DNA of 64,000 bases. It comes from Limiplasma sp034927815 (lineage in GTDB: Bacteria; Bacillota; Clostridia; Christensenellales; Aristaeellaceae). Position 1 is the stretch's first letter, and each line of letters opens with the position of its first letter. Made by a program: the position numbers and the translations under genes. Location of the stretch: assembly GCA_034927815.1 (NCBI GenBank), contig JAYFPK010000017.1, positions 39,861-103,860 on the forward strand. Direction: 5' to 3'. The notes under the pieces were generated by a model. The model saw nothing but the letters and a program-made list of their open reading frames with translations, made no database searches and had not been told where the DNA came from. Shown here in pieces: positions 33,541 to 41,894 of the stretch.

Positions 33541-34230
33541 TCATTTGGACGGCGGCATCTCTTTCAGCGCGCCGGACATGATGTCGTTGATGTTAAAATG
33601 CTTGCGGGCGGTGCCAAAGGCGCGTTTTTTGTCCTTGCTCCGGATGGCGTCGATCAATTCCCTGTGCTCCCTTTGCGCGGAGTTGACACGGGCGGGGAAT
33701 ATCTGGGTCAGCAAAAACAGCTTTTCATCCGTGATCTGGAAAAAAGCGTCGATCAAAATGGGATAGATGGGGTTTTGCGTGCATTGGGCAAGCCGGAGGT
33801 GGAACGCCCTGTCCAGGGTGGTAAACTCCTGCGTATTCCCGTTGGCTCTTTCCATCTTCTCATAAATCGCCGCTAATTCCTGGAGGTCCTCCTCCGTGGC
33901 CCGCTCAATGGCTTTCTCCACGACGCTTAGCTCCAGGGTTTCCCGAACCTCCACAATATCCGTCAAGGGCGAGCGGCGGTCCTGCAGCAGCTCCTCCAGG
34001 CGGTCGGCAAACTTCTCGTTGCTTTTGTTGGCTACATACACGCCTTTGCAGGGCTGGCTGACCAGCACGCCCTTTTCACACAGCAGGCGCAAGGCCTCCC
34101 GGATCACGTTCCGGCTCACGCCGTAATGGACGGCCATTTCCCGCTCCGAAGGCAGCTTGGTTCCCTCTTTTTGGTCCCGGAAGGCCTCTTCTATTTTCAC
34201 AGCGATGTTGCTGTATAAGAAATCGGGCAT
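33541..34230 (-). CDS. GntR-family regulator, FadR subfamily (FCD domain)
   Basis: The 229-residue protein has an N-terminal winged helix (GTKLPSEREMAVHYGVSRNVIREALRLLCEKGVL, residues 23-56) and an all-helical FCD ligand-binding domain, with metal-site-type residues in LDRAFHLRLAQC near 145 and REHRELIDAI near 190. The ATG at 34230 has GAGGAGAT upstream. It is encoded just upstream of the frl-like operon on the same strand and probably represses it through TGGTACTACCA. B. subtilis FrlR is a HutC-type GntR, so a different regulator class is used here. Confidence 0.9.
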   Translation of the reverse strand: MPDFLYSNIAVKIEEAFRDQKEGTKLPSEREMAVHYGVSRNVIREALRLLCEKGVLVSQPCKGVYVANKSNEKFADRLEELLQDRRSPLTDIVEVRETLELSVVEKAIERATEEDLQELAAIYEKMERANGNTQEFTTLDRAFHLRLAQCTQNPIYPILIDAFFQITDEKLFLLTQIFPARVNSAQREHRELIDAIRSKDKKRAFGTARKHFNINDIMSGALKEMPPSK

Positions 34231-34454
34231 ATTGCTCTCATCTCCTCGCATTTACTATATGGATTTTGCGTGTTTTGTCAACTAAGCCGGTTTTTCGCGG
34301 CCACGGGTCTTTCGCGGCGCACGATGCTCCCGTGCTGAATGCCCTCCGGCCGTGTAAAAGCCGCGGTTTAGGGACGGCGGCCCGCCATAAAAGCCCATTC
34401 CATGGCTCGCCAAAGGCCCGTGCATAAAATTTCCCCCACCTTTGACAAAAACAC

Positions 34455-34483
34455 TTGCAAACAAAGCGCCTCTGTGCTAGAAT
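34455..34483 (+). promoter_or_regulatory. Promoter of rpmE
   Basis: TTGCAA (34455-34460) and TAGAAT (34478-34483) have 17-base spacing, about 50 bases upstream of the rpmE start. Confidence 0.6.
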
Positions 34484-34535
34484 AATTTCTGCGGCTTTGC
34501 AAGCCGCTCAGCATGCGCAAAAGAGGTGAAAATGC

Positions 34536-34736
34536 ATGAAGGAAAAAATCCATCCTAAATACGGCAAGTCTACCGTTCGTTGCGTGTGCGGTGAGACGTT
34601 CGAAACCGGTTCCGTCAAGCCGGAGCTGAAAGTCGAAATTTGCTCCAAGTGTCATCCCTTCTTCACTGGCAAGCAAAAGCTGGTGGACAGCGGCGGGCGT
34701 GTGGATCGCTTCAAAAAGCGTTTCAACATGGAGTAA
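34536..34736 (+). CDS. rpmE: 50S ribosomal protein L31
   Basis: The 66-residue protein is a zinc-binding L31: CVCGETFETGS supplies the first cysteine pair (residues 16 and 18) and CSKCHPFFTG (36-39) the CxxC, then the family ending VDRFKKRFN. An AAAGAGGTG box lies upstream of the ATG. It has its own promoter and terminator. The cysteine-containing type is the usual zinc-replete form. Confidence 0.97.
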   Translation: MKEKIHPKYGKSTVRCVCGETFETGSVKPELKVEICSKCHPFFTGKQKLVDSGGRVDRFKKRFNME

Positions 34737-34746
34737 TCCGTGTATC

Positions 34747-34778
34747 AAAAGACGGAGGCAGTTGTCCCCGTCTTTTTT
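34747..34778 (+). terminator. Terminator of rpmE
   Basis: AAAAGACGG pairs with CCGTCTTTTTT around an 11-base loop region, ten bases after the stop codon. Confidence 0.8.
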
Positions 34779-34894
34779 CTATCCAGTTTTTTCCGTAGGG
34801 AAAACCAATCTATGGGCCCGGCAGGAAAAGGCTCGCCCGTGTCGAAGTGTAACTCGTTGCCTATTTTTTAGGCTTCGGAAAGGAATTTTGTTTC

Positions 34895-35974
34895 ATGATC
34901 AAAGGTAAAGAAGGCTCTTGCAAGCGTGTGGATATTGGCGGACAGGCCGTGATGGAGGGCGTGATGATGAAAGCGCCCAAAGCCATCGCCGTGGCGGTTC
35001 GCCGTCCCGATCACACCATCGTGGTCAAGCGCAGCGATTACCACTCCCCCTCCGAAAAGCATAAATGGATGGGCTGGCCCTTTGTGCGGGGCATTGTGAA
35101 TATGGGCTCCATGTTCTCCATGGGCCTGAACACCTTGCAAGCCAGCACCGAAATGCTGGGGGTTCTGGAGGAGGAGCCCAGCAAGTTTGAGCTCTGGCTC
35201 AGCAAAAAGCTGGGCAAGGGCATCGACAAGATCATCATGGGCGTTGCCATGGTGCTGGCCATTGTGCTGTCCATCGGGCTGTTCTTCATGCTGCCGGAGC
35301 TGTTCGCCCGGCTGCTGAAAAACGTCTGGCCCGATCCCGCCATGAACTGGGCTGTCAATCTTTTGAGCGGACTGCTGCGCATCATCATCCTGATTGGATA
35401 CATCCTGTTTTGCGCCAAGGTGCCGGACGTGCGCCGCACCTTCCAATACCACGGCGCCGAGCACAAGACCGTCTATTGCCATGAGAACGACCTGGAGCTG
35501 ACGCCGGAAAACGCCGATACCTTCACCACCCTTCATCCCCGCTGCGGCACCAGCTTCCTGCTGTTGGTTTTTGTGATTTCCATCTTGCTCTTCACTTTGC
35601 TGGGATACCAGGGGAGCAATTATATCTGGCGGCTGCTCAGCCGCCTGGCGCTGCTGCCCGTTGTGGCCGGGGTCAGCTACGAGGCCCTCAAAGGCCTGGC
35701 CCACAGCAACACGCGGCTTACCCGCGCCCTGCGCTGGCCCGGCTTGCAAATGCAGCGCCTGACCACCAAGCCCCCCACCCAGGACATGCTGGAGGTGGCC
35801 ATCGTGGCCATGAACGTGGCCTTGCATGGGATGCCCGATGTGGAAACGACCCCGGAGGGCTACGGAGTGATCCGGGACTACCGGGAAAGCGACCCCTCCT
35901 ACCGCAAAAGCAGCGGGGAAGAAGCCCCCGTGGAACCCCTTGGGGAGGAAGCCGATTCTTCGCTGGGGGCCTGA
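34895..35974 (+). CDS. yqhQ: YqhQ-type membrane protein (DUF1385)
   Basis: The 359-residue protein matches the DUF1385/YqhQ pattern: DIGGQAVMEGVMM near residue 13 and YHGAEHKTVYCHE near 190, followed by HPRCGTSFLLLV. Four to five hydrophobic segments place it in the membrane; the conserved histidines and cysteine could form a metal site. Its function is not established. It is followed six bases later by prmC, and the rpmE-yqhQ-prmC-prfA order is common in Firmicutes. Confidence 0.9.
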   Translation: MIKGKEGSCKRVDIGGQAVMEGVMMKAPKAIAVAVRRPDHTIVVKRSDYHSPSEKHKWMGWPFVRGIVNMGSMFSMGLNTLQASTEMLGVLEEEPSKFELWLSKKLGKGIDKIIMGVAMVLAIVLSIGLFFMLPELFARLLKNVWPDPAMNWAVNLLSGLLRIIILIGYILFCAKVPDVRRTFQYHGAEHKTVYCHENDLELTPENADTFTTLHPRCGTSFLLLVFVISILLFTLLGYQGSNYIWRLLSRLALLPVVAGVSYEALKGLAHSNTRLTRALRWPGLQMQRLTTKPPTQDMLEVAIVAMNVALHGMPDVETTPEGYGVIRDYRESDPSYRKSSGEEAPVEPLGEEADSSLGA

Positions 35975-35980
35975 AAGACC

Positions 35981-36832
35981 ATGACCATCCGCCAAGCTTT
36001 GGCCCAGGCAGTGGGCGCGCTCCAGGCCGCGGGGATTCCCGATCCCAGGACGGACGCGGCGCTGCTTCTGGCTGATGTAACGGGCATACCGCCCATGGAA
36101 TTATTGCTTCACGGGCAGCAAGCCCTGACCTCCCCCCAGGAGCGGCGCATCTCGCCGCTCCTGCTTTCCCGCGCCTCCCGAAAGCCTTTGCAATACCTGC
36201 TGGGGACCCAGCATTTCTACGGCCTTTCCCTGGCCGTGGATGAGCGGGCGCTGATCCCCCGCCCCGAAACGGAGATTCTTTGCGAGCTGGCCCTGGGCTT
36301 GTTGCGCGCCGTGGAAAGCCCCAAGGTCCTGGATGTATGTACCGGCAGCGGGGCCATCGCCTTGGCGGTCAAGGCCCAATGCCCCGCCGCCTCCGTGACG
36401 GCCACGGACATCAGCGAAGACGCCCTGGCGCTGGCCCGGGAAAACGCCCGCAGGCATGAGGCTTCCATCCGTTTTCTGCCGGGGGACCTCTTTGCCCCCG
36501 TGGAGGGGGAAACCTTTGACTGCATCCTGTCCAATCCGCCCTACATTGAAAGCGCCGCCTGCCTCTCCCTCCAGCCCGAGGTGCGCTTTGAGCCGCTGCT
36601 GGCTTTGGATGGCGGGGCCGACGGGCTGGATTTTTACCGCCGCATCGCCCGGGAGGCCGCCGCCCACCTGAATCCCCAAGGAGTGCTGTGCCTGGAAATC
36701 GGCGACACCCAGGGGGAGGCCGTCCGCGCGTTGCTGGAAGCCCAGGGCCGTTACCGGCAGATTTCCATCCACCGGGATTTGAACGGCTCCCAGCGGGTGG
36801 TGACCGCCCACGCGGCCTCTTTCCCCACGTAG
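35981..36832 (+). CDS. prmC: Release factor glutamine methyltransferase
   Basis: The 283-residue enzyme methylates the glutamine of the GGQ motif in release factors. The SAM-binding motif VLDVCTGSGAIALAV is near residue 115 and the catalytic NPPY (SNPPYIES) near 184; an N-terminal helical substrate-binding region precedes them. It is directly upstream of prfA, whose product is its substrate. Confidence 0.95.
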   Translation: MTIRQALAQAVGALQAAGIPDPRTDAALLLADVTGIPPMELLLHGQQALTSPQERRISPLLLSRASRKPLQYLLGTQHFYGLSLAVDERALIPRPETEILCELALGLLRAVESPKVLDVCTGSGAIALAVKAQCPAASVTATDISEDALALARENARRHEASIRFLPGDLFAPVEGETFDCILSNPPYIESAACLSLQPEVRFEPLLALDGGADGLDFYRRIAREAAAHLNPQGVLCLEIGDTQGEAVRALLEAQGRYRQISIHRDLNGSQRVVTAHAASFPT

Positions 36833-36880
36833 CGCCCCTTTGCCCTTTCCCCTATTTCCCAAGCGCAAAGGAGCATTTCG

Positions 36881-37948
36881 ATGTTTGAAAAATTTGATTG
36901 GATTCTGGGCCGCTATCAGGAGCTTTCCGAGGCGGTGAACCAGCCGGAGATTATTGCGGACCAGGCTCATTGGCAAAAGCTGCTCAAGGAGCACGCCTCG
37001 TTGGAGCCGTCCGTGCGGGCCTATGAGGCCTATGCCCAAACCCTGCGGGAGATGGAGGAAGCCCGGGAGCTGGCCTCCCAGCCCGATATGGCCGATGTGG
37101 CCCAGGAGGAATTGGAGCGGCTTACGGAACAAAAGCAAGCCCAGGAGCAGGAGCTCAGGCTCCTCCTTCTGCCCAAAGACCCGGACGATGAGCGCAACGT
37201 GGTGGTGGAGATCCGCCAGGGAGCGGGGGGGGACGAGGCCTCCCTCTTTGGGGCGCTGCTGCTGCGCATGTACCAGCGCTACGCCGAGCGCCACCGCTTC
37301 CGGGTGGAGCCGGTGAACTACAACATGACGGAGCTGGGAGGCGTGAAGGAAGCGGTTTTTAACATCTGCGGCAACGGCGCTTTCAGCCGCCTGAAATACG
37401 AGAGCGGCGTGCACCGGGTGCAGCGGGTGCCCTCCACGGAATCCAGCGGCCGCATCCACACCAGCACCTGCACCGTGGCGGTTCTGCCCGAGGTGGAGGA
37501 TGTGGAGGTCACCATCAACCCCAACGATCTGCGCATCGACGTGTACCGCTCCACGGGCCATGGAGGCCAGTGCGTCAACACCACGGACAGCGCGGTGCGC
37601 ATCACCCACCTGCCCACGGGCCTGGTGGTGACCTGCCAGGACGAGAAAAGCCAGATCAAGAACCGGGACAAGGCCATGCGGGTGCTGAAAAGCCGCCTGT
37701 ACGACAAGCTCCGGGAGGAAAAGGACGCGGCCTACGCCGCCCACCGCAAGGGGCAGATCGGCACCGGCGACCGGAGCGAGCGCATCCGCACCTATAACTT
37801 CCCCCAGGGCCGGGTCACGGACCACCGCATTGGCCTGACCCTGTACCAGATCGACCAGGTGCTGGACGGGGATCTGGATGAGGTCATCGACGCCTTGCTC
37901 CTGGCGGAGCAGGCCGAAAAGCTCAAAGAGCTGGGAGGCGAGGGCTGA
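36881..37948 (+). CDS. prfA: Peptide chain release factor 1
   Basis: The 355-residue RF1 terminates translation at UAA and UAG. The tripeptide anticodon-like PxT appears as PST in RVQRVPSTESSGRIHTS, and the catalytic GGQ in HGGQCVNTTDSAVRITHLPTG near residue 227. AAAGGAG lies before the ATG. Its stop overlaps the start of the next gene (ATGA). Since RF1 is intact, the TAG in the permease gene at 31963 should act as a stop. Confidence 0.97.
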   Translation: MFEKFDWILGRYQELSEAVNQPEIIADQAHWQKLLKEHASLEPSVRAYEAYAQTLREMEEARELASQPDMADVAQEELERLTEQKQAQEQELRLLLLPKDPDDERNVVVEIRQGAGGDEASLFGALLLRMYQRYAERHRFRVEPVNYNMTELGGVKEAVFNICGNGAFSRLKYESGVHRVQRVPSTESSGRIHTSTCTVAVLPEVEDVEVTINPNDLRIDVYRSTGHGGQCVNTTDSAVRITHLPTGLVVTCQDEKSQIKNRDKAMRVLKSRLYDKLREEKDAAYAAHRKGQIGTGDRSERIRTYNFPQGRVTDHRIGLTLYQIDQVLDGDLDEVIDALLLAEQAEKLKELGGEG

Positions 37949-39024
37949 TGCACACGCAGGTGCTCCCCGCCACCCCCCAGGCCATCGCCCAGGGGGCCAA
38001 GCTGCTGCAGGAAGGCCAGCTGGTGGCCTTTCCCACGGAAACCGTCTATGGCCTTGGGGCCAACGCCCTGGAGGAAGCCGCGGTCAGAAAGATCTTCGCC
38101 GCCAAGGGCCGCCCCGGGGACAATCCCCTCATCGTCCATGTGCCGGAGATTGCCGCCGCCGACTCCCTGTGCCATCTCACCCGGGAGGCCCGGGCCTTGA
38201 TGGCGGCCTTCTGCCCCGGCCCGCTGACGCTGCTGCTGCCCAAAAAGGACCGGATTCCTGCCGCGGTCAACGCGGGGCTCCCCAGCGTAGCCATCCGCAT
38301 CCCCAGCCATCCGGTGGCCCAGGCCCTTTTGCGGGCCTGTGAACTGCCCATTGCCGCCCCCAGCGCCAATTCCAGCGGCAAGCCCAGCCCCACCGCCGCC
38401 GCCCATGTGCTCCAGGACCTGGAGGGGAAGCTGCCCCTGATCCTGGACGGCGGGCCCTGCGACGTAGGGCTGGAAAGCACGGTGCTGGACATGACCGCCA
38501 TCCCTCCCACGCTGCTGCGCCCGGGAGCCGTAACCCCGGAAATGCTTCTGGCCGTGCTGCCCGGGGTGCGGGTGGCCGACAGCGTGCTTCGGCCTCTTCA
38601 GCAAGGGGAAAAGGCCCTGTCCCCCGGCATGATGTATCGGCACTACGCCCCCAGCGCCAAGCTGATTTTGGTCAAGGGCCGCCCCGGGCCTGTCCGGGAC
38701 CGCTGCGAAGCCCTTTGCCGGCAAGCCCTGGAAGAGGGGACCGCCGCCCGGATTTTGGCCTTTGAGGAGCATCTTCCCCTCTACCCAAGGGACCTTCCCC
38801 TGGTGGGCATCGGCTCCTTGGCCCAGCCCGAAACCGTAGCCCGCCGCCTCTTCACCCTCCTTCGCCAAATGGATGCGGAAGGGGCCCAGCTCCTGTTGTG
38901 CGAGGTGCCGGAGGCCGAGGGCATCGGCCTGGCGGTCCTCAACCGCCTGTACCGGGCCGCCTCCTTTTGCGTCCAGGACGCGGACCAGCCTTCCCCAGCG
39001 CCAAGTGGCTCCCCCAGCCCATGA
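37948..39024 (+). CDS. L-threonylcarbamoyladenylate synthase, Sua5 type
   Basis: The 358-residue enzyme makes threonylcarbamoyl-AMP for the t6A modification of tRNA. The YrdC domain shows FPTETVYGLGANA, KIFAAKGRPGDNPLIVHV and PSANSSGKPSPTAA; the additional C-terminal Sua5 domain begins at SPGMMYRHYAPSAKL near residue 230. The start overlaps the prfA stop, indicating coupling. Confidence 0.95.
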   Translation: MHTQVLPATPQAIAQGAKLLQEGQLVAFPTETVYGLGANALEEAAVRKIFAAKGRPGDNPLIVHVPEIAAADSLCHLTREARALMAAFCPGPLTLLLPKKDRIPAAVNAGLPSVAIRIPSHPVAQALLRACELPIAAPSANSSGKPSPTAAAHVLQDLEGKLPLILDGGPCDVGLESTVLDMTAIPPTLLRPGAVTPEMLLAVLPGVRVADSVLRPLQQGEKALSPGMMYRHYAPSAKLILVKGRPGPVRDRCEALCRQALEEGTAARILAFEEHLPLYPRDLPLVGIGSLAQPETVARRLFTLLRQMDAEGAQLLLCEVPEAEGIGLAVLNRLYRAASFCVQDADQPSPAPSGSPSP

Positions 39025-39040
39025 GAAAGGAGAAGCTCCC

Positions 39041-39475
39041 TTGAAAAAAGTGCTGTTTCTGTGCACCGGCAACACCTGCCGAAGCCCCATGGCGGAACGC
39101 CTGTTCAACGCCCTCTGCCGGGAAAAAAATCTCCCCTTTGAGGCCCTCTCCGCGGGGCTGTATGCCCAGGAAGGCGCTCCCGCCTCGGAAGGAGCCCATG
39201 CCGCCATGAAAGCCAGGGGGCTTTCCTTATCCGGCCACGCCGCCCGGCCCTTGACCCGTGCCCTGGTCCAGGAGGCCTCGTTAATCATTGCTATGACGCA
39301 CCGGCACGCGGCCCTGTGCAAGGAGCGCTTTGGGCACCTCTCCACCCCGGTGAGGGCCTTTGACCCTCCCATTGAGGACCCCTTCGGCGGTTCCCTCAGA
39401 ACCTATCAGGCCGCCCTGGCCGCCATGGAGCCTCAGATTCAGGCCCTCCTGGAGGAGTTGAGCCGGGAGGCATAA
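39041..39475 (+). CDS. Low-molecular-weight protein phosphatase, YwlE-like (arginine phosphatase type)
   Basis: The 144-residue protein begins with the P-loop VLFLCTGNTCRSPMAE, the CxxxxxRS signature of the low-molecular-weight phosphatases, and has the general-acid DPP/DP near the end (PIEDPFGGS). Threonine in CTGNTCRS, rather than the isoleucine of tyrosine phosphatases, is the hallmark of protein-arginine phosphatases such as YwlE. The start is TTG with AAAGGAG eight bases upstream. The sua5-ywlE order is also found in Bacillus. Confidence 0.87.
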   Translation: MKKVLFLCTGNTCRSPMAERLFNALCREKNLPFEALSAGLYAQEGAPASEGAHAAMKARGLSLSGHAARPLTRALVQEASLIIAMTHRHAALCKERFGHLSTPVRAFDPPIEDPFGGSLRTYQAALAAMEPQIQALLEELSREA

Positions 39476-39481
39476 CTTGCC

Positions 39482-39510
39482 TTGCAAATCCCCAGGACGC
39501 AGTATATAAT
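39482..39510 (+). promoter_or_regulatory. Promoter of the PHP/barnase/barstar operon
   Basis: TTGCAA (39482-39487) and TATAAT (39505-39510) have 17-base spacing. They lie just after the YwlE-type gene and about 70 bases before the PHP gene. Confidence 0.7.
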
Positions 39511-39578
39511 AGTTGGGCGTTCTTTTTCCTTTTGATACAAAAAGGCGCCTGTTTCATCTTTATACATAGGAGGTAGTC

Positions 39579-40487
39579 ATGAAGGTATTTGAAGACGGCA
39601 TGCCGTTTTTCAAAGGAAATCTCCATTGCCATTCCACCCTCAGCGACGGGGATCTTTCCCCCCAGGAGGTGGTGGAGTGCTACCGTTCCCTGGGCTATGA
39701 TTTTTTGGCCCTTACCGATCACCGGAGGCTCTCCCCCGCCAGCCACATGGACAAGGGAATGCTGCTGCTCTCCGGGATTGAGATGGACTACTCTCTGGCG
39801 GGAGAGGCGCTGCACATCATCGGCATCGGCATGCGTCCGGAATACGCCCACAGCAAGAGCGGCCGCCTGGGCCCCCAGGAATGCATCAACGGAATGCGCC
39901 GTTACGGTGGACAGGCCATCCTGGCCCATCCAGCCTGGTCCCTGAATACCCTGGCTACGCTCACCAGCTTGCAAAACCTCACCGCCGCCGAGGTGTACAA
40001 CTCCGTATCCACCTATCCCTGGAACGGGGACAGGGCCGATTCCAGCCTGCTGCTGGATCAAGCGGCCACCCACGGCTCGCCGTACGGCTTCGTGGCCTCG
40101 GATGATTCCCACCACTACCAGGGAGAGGCCGGCCGGGCCTTTACCATGGTCCAGGCCCCGGAGCTATCCGCCCAGGCGATCCTGGCCTCCATGGAAGCCG
40201 GGCGGTTCTATGCCAGCCAAGGCCCCCGCTTTGAACAGATCACCCTCACCGAGGAGGAACTGGTCGTTCATTGCTCCCCTGTGGAAACCGTGATCTTTTA
40301 CAGCAATTTGGTGTGGGCCTTTGGCAGATGCCAGACTGGCCCCGGCCTTACCACGGCCCGGTACAGCCGCGCCGCCAACCCCGGGGAGACCTTCCTGCGC
40401 TGCCAGCTGATCGACGCCCAGGGCAAAAGCGCCTGGTCCAGCCCCATTCCCCTCGCCCCATCATCCGCCGGGAGGTTTGGCAAATGA
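39579..40487 (+). CDS. PHP-domain phosphoesterase
   Basis: The 302-residue protein has the PHP metal motifs: FKGNLHCHSTLSDG (residues 11-24), ALTDHRRLSP (near 46-55), GIEMDYSL, ILAHPAW (near 110) and SDDSHHY (near 172). PHP proteins are metal-dependent phosphoesterases; the short, standalone form here may act on nucleotides or small phosphoesters, but the substrate is unknown. AGGAGGTAG precedes the ATG. Its last codons overlap the barnase-type gene start (ATGA), so the two are co-translated. Confidence 0.85.
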   Translation: MKVFEDGMPFFKGNLHCHSTLSDGDLSPQEVVECYRSLGYDFLALTDHRRLSPASHMDKGMLLLSGIEMDYSLAGEALHIIGIGMRPEYAHSKSGRLGPQECINGMRRYGGQAILAHPAWSLNTLATLTSLQNLTAAEVYNSVSTYPWNGDRADSSLLLDQAATHGSPYGFVASDDSHHYQGEAGRAFTMVQAPELSAQAILASMEAGRFYASQGPRFEQITLTEEELVVHCSPVETVIFYSNLVWAFGRCQTGPGLTTARYSRAANPGETFLRCQLIDAQGKSAWSSPIPLAPSSAGRFGK

Positions 40488-41335
40488 AACAGCCCCGACC
40501 CTTACGCATTTTCGCCCTTTTGACGCTCACGCTCCTTTTCCTGGGCCTGTGGAGCCCGGCGGGGGCCCAAGCCGGCGTTCTGGAGATCAATGCGCTGGAT
40601 TTTCCCGTAACCCGGGAGGGGACCTATTCCTCCCTGGAGGAGGTGGCCGTGTACCTGGACACCTTCGGGGAGCTTCCCTCCAACTTTCTCACCAAGCGGG
40701 AAGCCCAAAACCTGGGCTGGAACAGCCGGGAGGGCAACCTGTTCCAGGTGGCCCCCGGGGCTTCCATCGGCGGGGATTTCTTCGGCAACTATGAGGACAA
40801 CCCCGATTTGCCCAAGGGCAAAAAGTGGACCGAGTGCGACGTGAACTTTGACGGCGGCTTCCGGGGCGGGGAACGCCTGGTGTTCAGCCAAGACGGGCTG
40901 ATCTATTATACCGCCGATCATTACAATCACTTTACCCAGGTGGCGGTCCTCCAGGGCGCATCCTCCCCCTCCCGGCCTGAAACCGCGGCCTTGCAAGAGG
41001 ACGGCGCGTATACCTCCAAGGAGGAGGTGGCGGCCTTTATCCATCAATTCGCCACCCTGCCCTACAACTACCTCACCAAGGACGAGGCCAGGGAGCTGGG
41101 CTGGACCCCCAAGAAGGACAACCTGGGCCAGGTAGCCCCGGGATACGCCATCGGCGGGGATTCCTTCGGCAACCGGGAGGGGCTGCTGCCCAAGGCCCAG
41201 GGCCGCGTGTGGTGGGAGTGCGATGTCAACGTTACGGACGGCAGGCGGAGCCGCGAGCGGCTGGTGTTTTCCAATGACGGCCTCATTTACTATACGGCCG
41301 ATAATTACCACTCCTTTGAGAAACTCTATGAGTAG
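40484..41335 (+). CDS. Secreted tandem-barnase ribonuclease; second domain lacks the catalytic histidine
   Basis: The 283-residue protein has a signal peptide (about residues 1-30, ending AGAQA) and two barnase domains. Domain 1 (about 46-152) keeps all barnase catalytic positions: K71, E117 (WTECD), R127, R131 and H146 (ADHYN), with spacing identical to barnase K27, E73, R83, R87 and H102. Domain 2 (about 174-283) keeps K199, E245, R255 and R259, but has asparagine 274 (ADNYH) in place of the histidine. Domain 1 should cleave RNA; domain 2 is probably inactive and may bind RNA or the inhibitor. GGGAGG lies before the ATG. The barstar gene follows. Confidence 0.9.
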   Translation: MKQPRPLRIFALLTLTLLFLGLWSPAGAQAGVLEINALDFPVTREGTYSSLEEVAVYLDTFGELPSNFLTKREAQNLGWNSREGNLFQVAPGASIGGDFFGNYEDNPDLPKGKKWTECDVNFDGGFRGGERLVFSQDGLIYYTADHYNHFTQVAVLQGASSPSRPETAALQEDGAYTSKEEVAAFIHQFATLPYNYLTKDEARELGWTPKKDNLGQVAPGYAIGGDSFGNREGLLPKAQGRVWWECDVNVTDGRRSRERLVFSNDGLIYYTADNYHSFEKLYE

Positions 41336-41345
41336 GAGGCGCACC

Positions 41346-41642
41346 ATGGAAGAGATCATGCTGGATGTCACCCCTTTTGAGGAAAAGATCTCCTTGCACC
41401 GCTATTTGAAAGAGGCGCTGGGGTTTCCCTTCTACTACGGCGGCAATCTGGACGCGCTTTTTGACGAATTGTCCAGCGACACGCAGCCCCGCCTGATCAC
41501 GCTGCGCTACCCCCTCAAGCCCAAGGGCAAGATGGCGGACTACCTGCCAAGGCTTGTGAAGGTGTTTGAGGACGCGGCCCGGGAAAACTACAACCTGAAG
41601 GTCCGCTTTGAAACAGGCGGGGATTTCCAGGAAAAACCATAA
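41346..41642 (+). CDS. Barstar-family ribonuclease inhibitor
   Basis: The 98-residue cytoplasmic inhibitor protects the cell from the ribonuclease encoded ten bases upstream. The central FPFYYGGNLDALFDEL matches barstar PEYYGENLDALWDCL; the two key aspartates correspond to D36 and D40. GTAGGAGG lies seven bases before the ATG. A terminator follows. With two barnase domains per enzyme, either two inhibitors bind or only one domain needs inhibition. Confidence 0.93.
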   Translation: MEEIMLDVTPFEEKISLHRYLKEALGFPFYYGGNLDALFDELSSDTQPRLITLRYPLKPKGKMADYLPRLVKVFEDAARENYNLKVRFETGGDFQEKP

Positions 41643-41648
41643 GAAAAA

Positions 41649-41688
41649 AGGGCCTTTTTTCCGCAAGGAGCAAGGCCCTCCCCTTTTT
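41649..41688 (+). terminator. Terminator of the barnase/barstar operon
   Basis: AGGGCCTT (41649-41656) pairs with AAGGCCCT (41672-41679), followed by CCCCTTTTT. Confidence 0.85.
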
Positions 41689-41789
41689 GCCGCAAAAAAG
41701 GAAAGGGAAGGGAGTCTTCATGCCTACATTTGTTCCCGGAACCGTGACCTTTTTAGTTTAAAAATATGAAACTTCTGTTTCATTTGCCC

Positions 41790-41822
41790 TTGCTTTTTTT
41801 TACATTTGGTCTTACAATGTAA
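41790..41822 (+). promoter_or_regulatory. Promoter with inverted repeat before the first two-component system
   Basis: TTGCTT (41790-41795) and TACAAT (41813-41818) are 17 bases apart. Across the -10 box lies a 7-bp inverted repeat, TTACATT (41800-41806) and AATGTAA (41816-41822), a candidate operator, perhaps for the response regulator itself. Confidence 0.5.
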
Positions 41823-41894
41823 GAAATGTGATGCAAAAAGGATCATCCGTGCATCATCATTGGGATTCATAAAGCGGCAGGGAGGAGGGCACCA

